A stretch of 64,000 nt of DNA from Dichetophora obliterata (GCA_963920525.1 OY986435.1:172709827-172773826), one strand, 5' to 3'; positions 32,569 through 45,497 are shown, counted from the stretch's first letter. Notes: generated by a model from the letters alone, not told the origin. Made by a program: numbers and translations.

Positions 32569-35500
32569 TCACAAATTCATTTAGCGATAAAATTTTGTTT
32601 CATTTAAATCCCCTCAGATAGCCAAAAGCACACACTGTGCACCGGCCGGAAAGAGTTTAAATTAATTTTACAATTATATATTTCATAAGAAAAAAAAAAA
32701 CATTCTAGATATATAGATAGAATTTGATAGAAAACTTTAGGCAAAAATAAAAACAATAAATATGATATTTTTCAAGAGCGAAGGTGGCTGATCGCAAGAT
32801 GAGTGGACTTAGATTTTTAAAACGAAATTTTTTTCTTAAAAAACACACTACTCCTAGTTAATTTTCAATTTGAGATGGGTCAGTTTAATGGGAGGTTTTA
32901 CTTTTAAAATTGAATACCTCTCAAGAATGAGAAAGCCACGTAAACTACGCAATAATATAAATGGTAAATTTTTTATATTTTTATTTGGCCTGATATTTTT
33001 TCGAATTCTATGTGTCTAAAAACTGAAACAGCCCCTGGACTTAGAACTTTTATTTATTAGTTTTGTATTTTACCAAGGGTCATAAATTTGGTCCATTTTA
33101 AGGGTCGCTCTTTTATCAATCAATAAAATATCTATGACTATTTTTATTATAATTAAAAAAAAATAGTATAAAACACATTCAAGATTCGTTTAAAAAGCCA
33201 TATACTTTAAAAAGAAAACCTCACTTTTAATATCGTATTGGAACCAATAAACTATTGCACTCAAAAAATTTCTGTACATAAAAAAAAGAAACCCCCCAAT
33301 GGAAAATACTGGCTACAGGCCTGACAACGGTAAGAAAAGTTGCATTTTGGAAAATATTTTTATTGATTTTTTTAAATATTTCAATCCCGGTATAACAAAT
33401 ATAAAATCCGGCAATTCAAATGGACTGAAAGTGTTCAGAATCAACTTTTTTAGTATCTACATTGAAAAGGTTTTGTGACCACAAACCAAATTTTTTAGGA
33501 TACTTTTGAAATTCTAGCATGCAGTTATACTAAATTATATAAGGACTTCTTGTTTTAGTTAATCAGTTAACAATTAGTCAACTTTTCGTGTTACTGTAAC
33601 TAGTCCATGTAACTTATACAGAAACACATAAAAACAATTCTGGGAAAAACTCAAATTCGTCTTTTGTCAACAAAGTCCTTAAAGCGAAAGGTCACAATCG
33701 CTGTGACGAGTGTGTTTCTGTCGAAAGAAAACAATGATGCTTAAATAAATTTTAAGAGTTCAATCAACTGCTTAGATTCTGAATAGCTGTATCTCAATAT
33801 CGATCCGGTTTTATACATATGTACATATGTATGTATGTATGTTCAGTTATAATATGTTTGCTATTTTCTGCATGCATATACCAAAATCGGAAATGTATTT
33901 TAAGAATATTTATATCAAGTTTTCCATTATAAATGCTTTTTTTAAGTATCAAGAATGGTATATAATAGAACTTCTTACAGAAATTTGCGATAATATCAAG
34001 ATCATCTGTATCAAAAATGTATGAAAAGATACTCATAAACTGTTTGCTTAATAAGTACGCAAAGTCATATCCTGAATTAAGGCATCAAAGCTGGGCAAAC
34101 AAAACATAATAGCGACAATTATCCTCTTTATTCTATCGTATTTGCATTATAAAAAAAAAAACTAAGAATAAAATTAAACTTAAATTTCTAACGTGTTAGG
34201 TTAAGCTATTTTAAAGACGCAAATAGTTATAATTATTCAACCCATATTATAATTCGTTGTATGAAAAAGTGAATATTTAAGATTAAAAAAATTCCCCTAA
34301 TGAGTATTTGCGTCAACGATCAAGTTTCTCCGGCTTTTTTCTTTGCGATGCTGTCCTCGATAAAATGTGCTGCGTAAAGCACATTGAATTAAAAGAGATT
34401 CTTTATTTCCTTCATATCTTTACATGATTGTATTCCAATATTTGTAAATACTAACGAAAAAGTTCAACAAAACATTTGATTACATATTATAAATATCCCA
34501 CTCAACTTTTTTATAGCTAACTCAGGAGTGCAAAAAAAGATGCTAGTCGATAAAATTGTCAAAAGTCTCTTCAAATTGATTAATTATGGTAATTATAGTT
34601 CAAAGCTTGACTTGACTAAAACCTAAAAAACAAATCATGATTTTTGCATAAAATCTATAAATAAATCGAGCTATAATATTAATCAAGAAACATAAACAGA
34701 AAACAAAGCATATTCATGAATAACACTAGGCGACAAATTGAAAGAAATGTCTGTGTTTCGGTAGCCACTAAAACGTGCTGATGCTTATAGTTATTTAACT
34801 ATAAAAATAAAAAAATACAAAATTTCTATATATGAAGTTTTTTGAGTTAATGCAAAATGCAATGCATTTTGCCTCTTTAACGAATTCCTTTGCAAGTTTT
34901 TGAAGTGAAAACTTCTTTAGGCGCGTTGAACGATTTTGGTAGAGGGTAAATCTTTGGTTTGCGTCATCGTATTTTTCCGAGGAACTCTCGTCATCGATAC
35001 AGACAGCAAGGATAAATCACTTGGCAACTCCTGAAATTAATGTATATAATTTGTTTGTTAGTATATAAATACTTAAGTTCGGTTACAATAAGATGTTTGC
35101 AACCAAAACTTATTATTAATTCGCTTTATATTGGTCTATATATGCTTTTAAAGTTTGGCAATTTCTTCAGTTGTTGCATTTGTCATCATTTTTGAAAAAT
35201 TTTCTTTTACTCAAACAGCCGCTATTCATGGTGAGATTTAAAAATGGATCGATCTTCTTCTTTATCTGCTTTTTTCTGCTGGAACTTCGTTTGCAAACAA
35301 AAAAAAATAATGTATGGATTGAGTGTTTTAACATTTTAATCTTTAAGTTGTGATAAAGGAATATGTTGAACATTCAAATAATTACATGCATGCTCTTATT
35401 TTATTACATATCGTCAAACAAAGTTTGACAATTTTCACACTTGTTAAATTTGTCAGTGGCTTTTTATTTTCACCACTGCGGCATTTTATTTTCAGAGTTG

Positions 35501-35751
35501 CCAACTATCATTGTTTTATTAATAAATATTTTCATAAAGGCTGTGTGTCAAAAGAAAACTTTTCAGTCGTGGTAGAATAGAAAATATCAGGTTGAATAAA
35601 ATTTGTATGTGCTGAAATAAATTTGTCTTTTTTGCTGTGTCAAATGGACGATGAAATTTTGGCAATTACAAGTTTTGACGTTTCACATTTCAGTCGTGTT
35701 TAAGCGCATATATTTTTTTAATTCGCATTTTATTCAATTTGCGACATACAT
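32569..35751. other. 3.2 kb AT-rich interval without recognised gene
   Basis: Directly after the inverted-repeat element one would expect the rest of gag, but I recognise only a few ambiguous codons before stops, so the gypsy copy seems to end or be deleted near here. Visible features are an ATGT/TATG run at 33818-33842 and a hairpin ATGTGCTGCGTAAAGCACATT near 34365, related to hairpins in the 3.45 kb repeat (9262, 19643). Otherwise nothing. Confidence 0.5.
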
Positions 35752-35754
35752 ATT

Positions 35755-36053
35755 AGGGGTATTCACGATTTAGTGCACTTGCCTGTGAAGTAGAGGACTT
35801 GAGGACTTGTGCACTTTACAAAAACAAATTGTACGTACGTCAAAAATCTGCACAAGTGCTTTTCTACTATTACCTTCAACTTGAGGACTTGACGACTTGA
35901 GCAGTTGTGCACTTGTGTGCATTGAAAAATGTTGACAGCTTTGAAATGGTGATGGTGGTGTGTTCACGAAAACCTTACTGTACAACTGGACAAGTCCTCA
36001 AGTCCTCAAGTCCTCAACTGCACAGGCAAGTGCACTGAATCGTGAATACCCCT
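35755..36053. mobile_element. 299 bp MITE, ATT (TWA-like) flanks
   Basis: Ends AGGGGTATTCACGATTTAGT and, on the other strand, AGGGGTATTCACGATTCAGT continue as GCACTTGCCTGTG. ATT stands at 35752-35754 and 36054-36056. The subterminal GAGGACTTG motif is repeated about six times on both sides in opposite orientation, a plausible transposase-binding array. No coding capacity. Confidence 0.75.
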
Positions 36054-36177
36054 ATTTAGTTCGAGTGCTTGTACTTGCAACTTATTTCGTAAGCTTGTAA
36101 TATTGTAAGGTTCAAAAAACTTAAAAAGAACAAAATAATAAAAAAAAGTATAGCAATGATAAGACTGCCGACGAAAA

Positions 36178-36400
36178 CCTATATATAAAATACTAGTATT
36201 CCCTGGAAGACGTTGTCCTGCCACGGACCGCCTTACTGCTATATAACAATTTTCATGCTAATATGGGGTTTCGGACTATCCTACATGTAGGATGTATTTG
36301 ACAGGTCGGACGGACATGTAGGATGTGTGAAAGCTCATACTGCAGCATATTCAGCGTCCTTCATGTAGGATGAAAATCAAAAAGTTCTAAAAGTTCCGCA
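36178..36400. repeat. Helitron-like phrase and CATGTAGGATG repeats
   Basis: The block AGTATTCCCTGGAAGACG...GACCGCCTTACTGCTATATA at 36195-36245 matches one at 5628-5667. Next to it CATGTAGGATG occurs at 36282, 36318 and 36372, once within a palindromic CCTACATGTAGG. The larger element is not definable. Confidence 0.35.
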
Positions 36401-36714
36401 ATGATCTTATTCTTCTCTGTGCTTCCTTGTTTGTAGATTTCCGTGGTAATTGTTGTTGGCGCAGTTAGCTGGAAATTTTTTGTAGACGTTGTGAATTCTA
36501 ATTGTGTAGCTACAGTCGGCATATGAAATTAGAATTACTTTTGTAAAGAGCTTATAGCAATTTATTAAATTTGTTATATATTACTGAAACTATTTCTTTT
36601 AAGCAAAAGTGTTACCATATCAAAAATACATATAATTAAAGTAATTTATTTAAATTATTTCATTATTGAATTAATATAAAAAATAAAAGCTTATTCATAT
36701 CTATTTATATCATT

Positions 36715-36900
36715 CGCAAATTTATTTAACCCAAACACAAATTTCTTTAACCAAAACGCAAATCAGTTTAACCAAAACGCAAATTAAATTAACCTAAACG
36801 CAAATCAAATTAACCTGAACGCAAATTAATTTAAACCAAACGCTAATAAATTTTTTCCTTAGTGCATATCAAACTAACCAAACGCGAGCCAAATTAAATC
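36715..36900. repeat. Degenerate ~21 bp tandem repeat
   Basis: A unit like TTTAACCAAAACGCAAAT(C/T)A is repeated about seven times with drift. No coding or regulatory role is evident. Confidence 0.6.
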
Positions 36901-36990
36901 AAATAAAAATTTAACGTAATACATGGTGTTTTATATTTGTAACTAATTTAATCATTTATTATTCAGCTTATATGAAATTATTTTTAACTA

Positions 36991-37590
36991 TTAAGATAAA
37001 ATATATGAAGAGGCAGCTTTTGGAATCAATGAAATCATGTCCATAATGTAGTTGGACCAATCGGTGGCTGTAATGCGACCTACACTACTTTCAATAATGG
37101 CTTGCAGATTTTGATCCTGGTATATTTCGACTAACATTTGTCGAGCATGAGTTTTAACCATTGGTTGAGTTCCCACGAGAAGCAAATGCTTGAATGAATC
37201 CAAACTTCTTGTTGTTTTTCCAGCTAGAAAAATGAAGTCTGCGAGAGCGAAAATGAACTTCGAACATTTCAAGCTCAACTTAAAAATTTGATGACGCTCA
37301 AGACCTGAATGATTCAGTCAAAAAGAATAAAAGAGAACAAAAGTAATGAACTTCATCACCTGCTTCTCGTCTGAACTTAACCATTGAAAAGCAATTTCTT
37401 ATAGGCTTCCGGATGAGGAAGTAAGGAGGTAGATATTTGAGATGTAGGTTGGTATTTGCTTTCGTAAGACGAACTTGTTCCTTTTTGTGGATCCTTGCAT
37501 TGTCCAAAATCCAAAACCCTTCTCGATATGGTGTTTCTTGGATTTTTTTTTTAAATATAAAAAATAGGCATGCGCCTTATACAAACAAGG
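36991..37590 (-). pseudogene. Decayed DDE transposase (DDE_3/IS630-like), C-terminal half
   Basis: Three overlapping minus-strand frames carry consecutive pieces. At about 37400-37510 there is Asp-Asn-Ala-Arg-Ile-His-Lys, then Leu-Lys-Tyr-Leu-Pro-Pro-Tyr and Pro-Ile-Arg-Asn-Cys-Phe-Ser-Met, matching the second catalytic Asp region and the LPPYSPxLNPIE region of DDE_3 transposases; the usual Glu is replaced by Arg. The last piece (36991-37278) ends with a Tyr-x-x-x-Met-x-x-x-Ile-Pro-Lys block like the C terminus of this group. Frame changes near 37300 and 37500 and the lost catalytic Glu make it inactive. The N-terminal part is not visible. Confidence 0.6.
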
Positions 37591-37865
37591 TTTGGTCCTT
37601 GACCTGAAAAGATAGGGATAGATTATTTAGAGGAATTGATTGGAACCACACGTGAATTATTGATTAGGTGAAACAACTGTTAAAGACAATTTTAATTGCT
37701 TTTGACCGAGGCTAGAGTTATGCCTTAACCTCGGCAAGCATTTTTAGCCCATAGTTGTTCCTGTCCTTTAATTCCACATTTTCCACAATTTACTTGTGGA
37801 TTTCGTAATTTTCTATAAGTCTTAAATGTAGGAAAGAACAAAGAAAGTGAAAAGAACCATGCCCG

Positions 37866-37936
37866 AAACTGGATTCGAACCAGGGTTGATAGGGTTGATA
37901 GTCTAGCGCACTCTCCACTAGACTACAAAGGCCGAC
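37866..37936 (-). repeat. tRNA-derived sequence (SINE head or tRNA pseudogene)
   Basis: The minus strand has a box A-like TAGTCTAGTGGAGAG and a perfect box B GGTTCGAATCC, with a short T-stem CTGG/CCAG. A GGTTGATAG duplication lengthens the part between anticodon arm and T arm, so a normal cloverleaf does not form. It is similar to the tRNA-Asp-like sequence at 46.9 kb in the TAGTCTAGTGG and GCGCTxGACTxTC parts. Confidence 0.5.
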
Positions 37937-40900
37937 ATTTGTCAGAGCTACATGCACAATTTGAAATTATCTTATAATGAACTACGCCATGATTGGTATT
38001 ACGTTGTCATGAGCGAACCCAGTGCATGTAACTAGAGATAGGACTATTACGTTGCAAAGTATCGATAATTGTACTCGTTCAAACTTCAAGAAAAGTATTT
38101 ATCTATTGATAGTTTTTGCTTCAATTTAAATTGCACTTAGGTTAATCTTATTAAATATGTTTTTAACCAATTAAGCTATGTATTAAACTTTGTATTTTCT
38201 AAGATTTTTTAATGCTATTTCTTTACTCAAATATTTTTTATAATAAAAAATTTACTTGGCTCAGTTTAGTCAAAACACAAATTTTTGACAATTATTTGCT
38301 TAAGAGAACACAAAACGAATTCAACAAAACATGATATTTTTTTTTAAATATCTCACTTTTGAACTGTGACACTTCAGCCACAGTAGCCAAAACTGAGTCT
38401 TTCCCCTAAATATTTTGTTTTTGTCTTATGTATGCAATTATCTATCGATTGTTATAAATATTGTTAGGTTTCGAGTCATAAATATTTTGATTTTTGTCAA
38501 TGGAAAAACGCACTGTGCGCCAAGCCATTTTTTCAGGTTTCAAATATCAACAGACGGACAGACGGATGATTTTTGAAATTTTTTATATGAAAAATAGCCA
38601 AACTTTTTGGGCTAAATTTAATTTTTTAGGCGACCTAAAATATTACATTTCAAATATTTATTTGATGGCACGTTTGTAATAGTTTGTAATATCGAGATCC
38701 GATGATCACGGATACGGGATTCTACCCTACCGCCCATCGTTTCGAAAATCAACTTTGAAGAAAAGAAACTAATCCTTAATATACTTGTTAATGAAATTTA
38801 TTAATAATTTTTTTATATTTGTAATTATAAAATTATAACACCTTGGAAATATATAATTTTTACCAAAAGACATTTTGCTTGTTGCCTTGTGTAATTATAA
38901 AAAAATTTTAGGCCATAAATTGTAATTTTTAACCCGAAAATTTTTGAACTAACAATCATTTGCATAAAACCAACAAATTATACAAGTTACTTACTAACCT
39001 GAAATTCAACAATGGCCGCAAATTATCAACAAACTCTTGAATTTCGCAATAAGCTTGATTCGCATACGATACAATATTAAACCAAATTGAAGTTTAAATG
39101 TAAAAGCAACACTATTTCAGATAAAATCAATGATTATGTTGTCGTATTGACTTCATTTTTTTGATGAATACAAAGAAAATTCAAGATTTTTAGATGTGTT
39201 AAAGACAGGTTCTGAATGAAATCACTGCATTTTATATTGTATAGATTTGATTTGATGCGAAAACCTATATACTTATGTGTGTGTGTGTCTGTAACCAAAA
39301 AAGGCTTGAAACAAACACTTTACTTCAAAGTGTTGGCGCATGGTTGCGTTTGCGCGTTAATCTTGTGATTAAATTTTAATGATTTCTCACATGTGCACAA
39401 ATCTAAATAATATGAAGAACAACAACAAAAATGAAGATTCATGGCATAACAGAATTAAAAAAAATCGACTTTACTGGGGACTTAAATTGCTCAGTTAAGC
39501 GACAAGCAAAAAATACAGCAATTTCAAAAAGTAAGTAAAATCGAAATATTACAACAAATACTAGTTGAAGTTAAAAAAACACAGAGCCAACTACACAATA
39601 GCATATTTGCTAAATGGCGAATAATTTTATTCCGCATACACGCACTCGTGCACACATACACACTGGTACATACACACATACAGAGTTGTTGCCACCGAAG
39701 TGGCTGATTAGGTCCGAATGACTTTCTGTCGTCGCTATCGTTTGCTATTTCTGTTGTTTTTTGGTAGTTTCTTTTAATTTAATTCGCATTGTCAAAAGTT
39801 AATTTTATTCATAACGATTTTCATAATTTTTGCGACCCAGCCTTGTTTATTTTTAATGCTATTTCTTGTATCATGGCTTGTTTTTTGATTTGACTTATTT
39901 GAAAAAAAAAACTCAAGATCGCGATTTTTATCTTTCTTAGTTGCATTAAAATAAGTCCAATAAATTCCTTGGTATGCTTCTATTTTTTCCCCATACAGAA
40001 TATTTTCATAGATATCAACTAGAATTAATTTTTGAGTTTATACGAAAGAGTTCAAATCGATAGCGCAAAAACTTGTCTATTATTTGTACACACATCAAGT
40101 TGGTGTCTTAAGTCTTTTGTTTTGCCTCAAAAAAACATTTCTTATTATTTAAGCACTTAACTGATAGCTTAACAATTTTAAAAGGACTATTACAAACATT
40201 GTATTTTCAAAGTTTATGACAGTTATTGTGACTTTTAAGCGCATAATAAATGTGTGCCGATCTTACATCATTCGACAATGCTTAACAAGAAAGAGCATTT
40301 AGATTTTTCCGAGTAGGTCATACTTTTAAGTTTAAGTGAGTTTGAAATTTTAAAATTTTCATGTGAAGCATTCTTTTCGAAAAAAGCTTAGAACCTACAA
40401 GTATTTTGATTAAGCTCAAATTCATAACATCGATAGGTCTGAACACGGGCCTGTGTCTAACCTCAATTTTTTTTTACTTGAAATGAAATACTCATATAAT
40501 GTAGTTTTTTTATGAGAACTTCAAATGTTATAACTTTGGGCAAAAAAAAATTGTTGAGTCATTTTTCTAAAAGGATACAAATTGACAATTTGAAACTCTT
40601 TGAAAAAATTGCTAAAAATATTGAAGATGTTTATTGAAAACGCTTGATTTAAAAAATTTATTGAATTTTAACTTATAGGTACTGTTGGATTTTTTGAAAT
40701 CCAACCATAAACTTTATGGCCATAATGAAAATTGGGCTAAAATTAAAAACAAAATACTTAAAATTCGATTAGAAAACAAAAGAGTCATTCACGATCTTGT
40801 TGCGAATGCAAAATTAGCTGCTTTACAAAAACAAAACAAAAAACATTGCTATTGATTTGCAACATTTTTGCATTTGCTATAACAAAAGGGTGTTGCATAT

Positions 40901-41087
40901 GCAAATCAAAAAATATTGTATGACGCTATTGTGAATGAATGTGTTCATTTTGCATTAAACACCACCACCGATATTTTATGAGCACCGCTGATTGAGCACC
41001 TGTCTTCAGTGTTAACAATAATAAAAAATGTAAGCAAAAAATGGTTTTTTTAAAGTTGCGAATAAAAATATATATATATATATATAA
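37937..41087. other. 3.1 kb AT-rich interval without recognised gene
   Basis: Only simple repeats stand out: a (GT)n at 39277-39290, a CA-rich stretch at 39640-39685 and a (TA)n at 41070-41086. Short open frames lack recognisable motifs. Confidence 0.5.
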
Positions 41088-41089
41088 TA

Positions 41090-41393
41090 GGGCGGGTCAA
41101 TTTGTATGGACGAATTTTTTGGAGGTCTGGCTCAGCGAAATTCGTAAAATACATGTAATTTCAAGACTTTTTCTCCACTACAGCATATACAAATTCTGAA
41201 AAAAAGCTGTGCGGACTTTCGTAAATAGATTTTGTTCTCAATTATAAAATATGAATGTATGAATGTATGTGTATGAATCTATTTACGAAAGTCCGCACAG
41301 CTTTTTTTTAGAATTTGTATATGCTGTAGTGTAGAAAAAGTCTTGAAATTACATGTATTTTATGAATTTCGCTGAGCCAGAATTTGACCCGCC

Positions 41394-41394
<1 letters not shown>
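41090..41394. mobile_element. 305 bp foldback element in TA microsatellite
   Basis: Ends GGGCGGGTCAA and TTGACCCGCCC are inverted, and ~130 bp arms (GCTCAGCGAAATTC, ACATGTAATTTCAAGAC, AGCTGTGCGGACTTTCGT and others) pair nearly throughout, leaving a ~50 base AT-rich loop. TA on both sides (41088-41089, 41395-41396) fits a mariner-type target, though the flanking DNA is a TA repeat. No coding capacity. Confidence 0.75.
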
Positions 41395-41395
<1 letters not shown>

Positions 41396-41438
<43 letters not shown>

Positions 41439-41510
41439 TATATAAATATATATATATGCTCATATATAGGTGCTCATAAAATATATATATATTTATATAT
41501 ATGTACATAT
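41396..41510. repeat. TA microsatellite
   Basis: Almost pure (TA)n with a few interruptions, directly right of the foldback element. Confidence 0.85.
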
Positions 41511-43223
41511 TTTTGTACAGCATAAGGGAGCAACAAAATCCACATCTTTAAATATACCGCTGTGCAGCGACTGCCTGAATAGTTTTTCTATCTTAAAAAA
41601 ATAGCTGTTGGAAAGCACTTGCAACACCATAATATTAAAGGTGTACTCACAAAAAGCTACCCTTGCAAAAACGCATTTGCAACGATGCAACAAGATAGTG
41701 AATTATCCTAATACAAGCACTTAGCAGTTGGTTCAATGACGACTCCAAACGATTGTAGGATGCGAACAAAATAAAAATAATAGGTGTCCAACCTACAGTT
41801 CAAAAGCATTTTAGAAACCATCCAAAAAAATTACTTTTTACAATATGTTTGGATACTTAATTAAATCATAAAACTACATAAAAAAATAAAATAAACAAAC
41901 GGTTTCACGTATCACGTAGACAAATGTCTAACCTATAAGCCTCTCCCCTCTTTTTTTTTTGACGTAGAACTACGTCTTACAGCGCAATTTGTATGGGGGT
42001 AATTTTCACACATTTTTTCAAGCACATTTAACGTTTTTAGTGCACATTTTGGGGTATACAAACAGCCTTTAATATATATCGTACAAATAAATATAAAATA
42101 TATGCTAAAATATCAGTTATGGGGCGAATGAAACGATTATCTAACTTTGGATTTTGTCACTTCCTTACCAAAGTCACAAAAAAGCAAAATCTAGGAAAAA
42201 AAATTCACTACCTTTGCATTAAATTTTTTATTACAACCTACTTTTGCATTATTTTTTAAAGTATATTGTTTAATTTTTTAAAATGACTGTTTAAGATAGC
42301 AATTAATTACACTTTGCATGAAGAAATATCAAACAAGTGGGGGATCATATCATTTCAGCATAATTCGAGGACGATGAATTTAATGGCGTTTACCTTTTTT
42401 TAATCCTTCGACTCGTTTTCGAGGAATTGAAGGTTCAAGATCAAGTACGTGTTGATGCAGTTTTTGCTAGAAAAACTTTTTTCTCACTAACTTTATCGAC
42501 TTCATGTTAATGAGTAAAACATTAAAAATTACCTGCAAATTAATTTCTTAGAACAGTTTAACCCTCGAAACCCAACCTATATGTCCAAGTTCACTTTATA
42601 AATAAAAAAAAAACGTTTTTTTCGTCTAAAAGCTTAGTTCAAATAAAAACAAGTAAGCTTTGTGATGTACCCCTGATATACTGGCGCTAAATGAAGTTAT
42701 AAATTAACCCAAATTAACCAACCTTTTGTTACCCTAAAATTACCTCAAAGGTATTAAAACTAAGTTTTTCATATTTGTTCCATTATCGGGCATAAAAGTT
42801 AAAATTTTGTTGCATTAATGTTTGCATTAAGTAATATTGCAAATATTTTCGGTATTCTAACCTATATTTACGTACATTTTGGGTATATAATCCTCTATAG
42901 AGATAAAAAAATAAATTTAATGTTCTCCAACGAAGTTTTTCAAATAAATTTTCGTTATAGGTACCATACACAGGCGAATATTCTCGCGAACTTGGTTGGT
43001 TTGCGGAAATACTGCCTATTTGTGGCGTTGCGGACCATTTTGAAGGTACGTGAGTTTGTATGCCAAAAATCAAAAGCTTTTGTTTTTAAATATGTCCTCA
43101 TAGTGTGTGGCAGAACCAAAACAAAGTATGCGTACATGTTGCAGAACTTGTACGTTCGTGTATGGGCCGCTTTACGCATATCTAGGTTAGGTTAGTGTAA
43201 CTGCCTCAACGGAGACACGCTTA

Positions 43224-43630
43224 CACAGGGGTTACACGTTCAAGTTTTGTCTTTTAAGTTTCAATACATTCTCACGTTTTTACTAACACACTCTCACTTT
43301 TAAAAATTGCCCACCAGCTTGCTTTCAAGTTTTCCTTTCAAGTCGTGTGGCAACTTGATGGTTAAGTCTTGAAAAGGTGATCAGAAAATGCTCTGCTGTG
43401 AAAATAAATTTTGAAATTCGATTTGAAAATATTCTGCCCTAAATTAAGTAATGGAGAAAATGAATAAAAATAATAATGTTTTTGTGGTTTCCTTGATGAC
43501 GGCATCTTGAAAATAAAATTGACTATCAAGTTGCGTGCAGCCTACGTCATAGCTGCCAATTCAAATGAGTCTTGACATACTGTATATGTGATCAACTTAA
43601 AATCAAAAACTTGAACGTGTAACTGCAGCG
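43224..43630. mobile_element. 407 bp MITE, TTA target duplication, in a LINE 3' region
   Basis: The inverted block GTTACACGTTCAAGTTTT is found just inside both ends (43231 and on the other strand at 43624). TTA flanks at 43221-43223 and 43631-43633. Without the insert the flanks would read ACACGCTTAGGTCAATC, which looks like continuous LINE 3' sequence. Outer end bases match poorly, so the ends are set mainly by the TTA. Confidence 0.6.
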
Positions 43631-43679
43631 TTAGGTCAATCAGGCCAATTGTGGTACCAAGTGTTAATTTTCCTTTCTC

Positions 43680-44065
43680 TATTTAAACTAGTTTGAGCTA
43701 ATTACCAAGTCTAGGATTTGGTATACCAAAGATTCCGAGAGTTCTTCAAGGTCATTGAAAAACCAGTTGCCTAGTGAAGAAAGCGTTTTTAGCCAGCGCT
43801 GGGCAAGTGCAGAGGAAATGTAAATTCTTCCTCTTCCTCATCTCTACAGCTTCTGCAGAAGCCATTGTGGGTTATGTTCAATCTCTGAGCGTGTCTGCCA
43901 ATAAGGAAGTGCCCTAAACGGATCCATACCGTGCTGATGTTGTCTCTACTGAGAGAAATTAGTTCTTTTGAACGCTTGAGGGTGAGTTTGGGCCAGAGTT
44001 GCCGCGTTATTTTACACGTGTTACCTGCTGACCATCTGTTGTTGGTTATATTGCAGGATAGTTAG
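43680..44065 (-). pseudogene. LINE ORF2 C-terminal fragment (RNase H-tail/I-type LINE)
   Basis: On the minus strand there is a Leu-Trp-Pro block, then Ser-Lys-Glu-Leu-Ile-Ser-Leu-Ser-Arg, Gly-His-Phe-Leu-Ile-Gly-Arg-His-Ala, and Phe-Cys-Arg-Ser-Cys-Arg-Asp-Glu-Glu-Glu, the start of the Cys/His finger at the C terminus of ORF2 in several insect LINE clades. After that the frame shifts and stops. The 3' region continues to about 43190 (TAGGTTAGGTTAG) with a MITE inside. RT and endonuclease are missing, a 5' truncation. Confidence 0.6.
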
Positions 44066-45164
44066 GAGACATTTATTGGAATTTACATGAAGAAGCAGAA
44101 GAAACTGATGAATTTATCTGAGAAAATAAAAATAAATATGTATATATACATATATACAAAACTTCGTCTTAATACCTTTGAGGTAATTTTAGGGACACAG
44201 AAGGTTGGTTAATTGGACTTTATTTGTAATTTCATTTAGCGCCAGTATATTTTTCCATCAAAAAGCTTACTTGTTTTTGTTTAAACAAAGCTTTTGTACG
44301 AAAAAACGGTGTTTTTTTATTTATGAGGTCAATTTGGACAATAAGAGTTAGATTACGAGGATTTAACTGTTCTAAGAAATTCAGGTATTCCAAGAATTCT
44401 TCAGGTAATTTTTTATGTTTTACTCGTTGACATGAAGTCGATTAAGTCAATGAGAAAAAAGTTTTTCTAACAAAAACTGCATCAACAATTACTTGACCTT
44501 GAACCTTCAAATTCTTCAAAACGAGCCGAAGGATTAAAATACGGTAAATGCCATTAAATTCAAAAATCATATTAATTCCGGAGTTGTAAACGTTTTTATA
44601 ATAAAACTCTGTATGTAGGTGCTTTAAGGGGCAGCCAATATGTATATTAATGTTGCCACGTGCACTTATATATATGTGACGGTTTTGATTGTATAATACT
44701 AATATTTAGTACATTTGTCTAAGCCAATTTTCATGAAACTTTAACACATTCCAAGAAAGATTTAGGCATTGGAAAAGCGGCCGCGTCACTTCCTACAAAG
44801 CCTAAATTTGCGGTATGGAATAGCTTTGGAGTTATAGATCGCACAGCCATGAAATTCAGTATTCGACCACAATTTACGCATGCAGTTTCACTGAAAAAAT
44901 TTATGGGCGTTTGGCTACAGGAGCGTGGCAATGCGCCAGGTTTCAGCTAGTACATACATAAATTGGAGTACTAAGCAGAAGATATAAGAACTTTTGATTG
45001 CCTAGACTTTGAATATGTTTTCATATTATATAAAGACCATAAAGTGCAACAATTTTGAGCAAATTCGCACCAATTTAGCGTCAGGTCTGAAAAGGTTCTT
45101 AGTTCTATCAATGTTTAAAATGTTAACTTAAAAATTAGAATTAAAACAATCTATAGAAATTTAA

Positions 45165-45497
45165 TTTAAATGTGGCGATCTTAGCCTAGTGGGTAGAGTG
45201 CGTGGCCCCTAAGCTAAAGAACCGCGGTAGCCCGGGTTCAATTCCAGCTCAGACAGAAAGTTTTTTCAATTGAATTAATTTTTCTGTTCGGTCGTCACCT
45301 CTCTGCAGACAATGGCAAACCTCAGAGAGTAAAAATTGCCATGTAAAGCTTCTTGAGAACATAAGCCGTTCGGAGTCGGCATTAAACACGTAGGTCCAGT
45401 TCTCGGTCATTTGTGATCAAACGCACAACACAATTGATCAATAGAAGCTAGGTCAAAGTCCTTCCAAGGGCTGAAATGGCCAGTTTATTTCTTTATT
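45165..45497 (+). mobile_element. tRNA-derived SINE with 13 bp target duplication
   Basis: The head (45172-45255) has box A TAGCCTAGTGGGTAGAGTG and box B GGGTTCAATTCC, followed by CTCAGACAGAAAG and a body with CAATGGCAAACCTC and GCCGTTCGGAGTCGGC. The 13-mer TATAGAAATTTAA stands at 45152-45164 and, unchanged, at 45498-45510. This proves retroposition and sets the ends. The element needs LINE machinery in trans. A second copy lies at 62.6-63.2 kb on the other strand. The long interval between anticodon arm and T arm suggests a class II tRNA (Leu/Ser-like) ancestor. Confidence 0.85.

Larger units (their letters stand above)
42375..44564. repeat. Large inverted repeat with ~390 bp arms
   Basis: 42375-42765 and 44161-44564 are inverted, diverged copies of each other (shared blocks include GATGCAGTTTTTG, TCGACTTCATGT, TACCTCAAAGGTATTAA, AGCTTACTTG or their complements). 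The 1.4 kb between the arms holds a LINE tail, a MITE and 42766-43190, in which I recognise nothing. It may be a foldback transposon or an inverted duplication later invaded by the LINE. Confidence 0.65.

Noticed and set aside
35171..35580. Small frames at 35.2-35.6 kb
   Set aside because: Hydrophobic, Phe/Lys-rich translations of AT-rich DNA; overlapping frames on both strands and no motif.
42818..43195. A 125-codon plus-strand frame
   Set aside because: No recognisable motif, partly in the LINE 3' region and inside a large inverted repeat; not supported as a gene.
44731..44931. A 66-codon minus-strand frame
   Set aside because: No domain recognised; surrounding sequence looks like degraded repeat.
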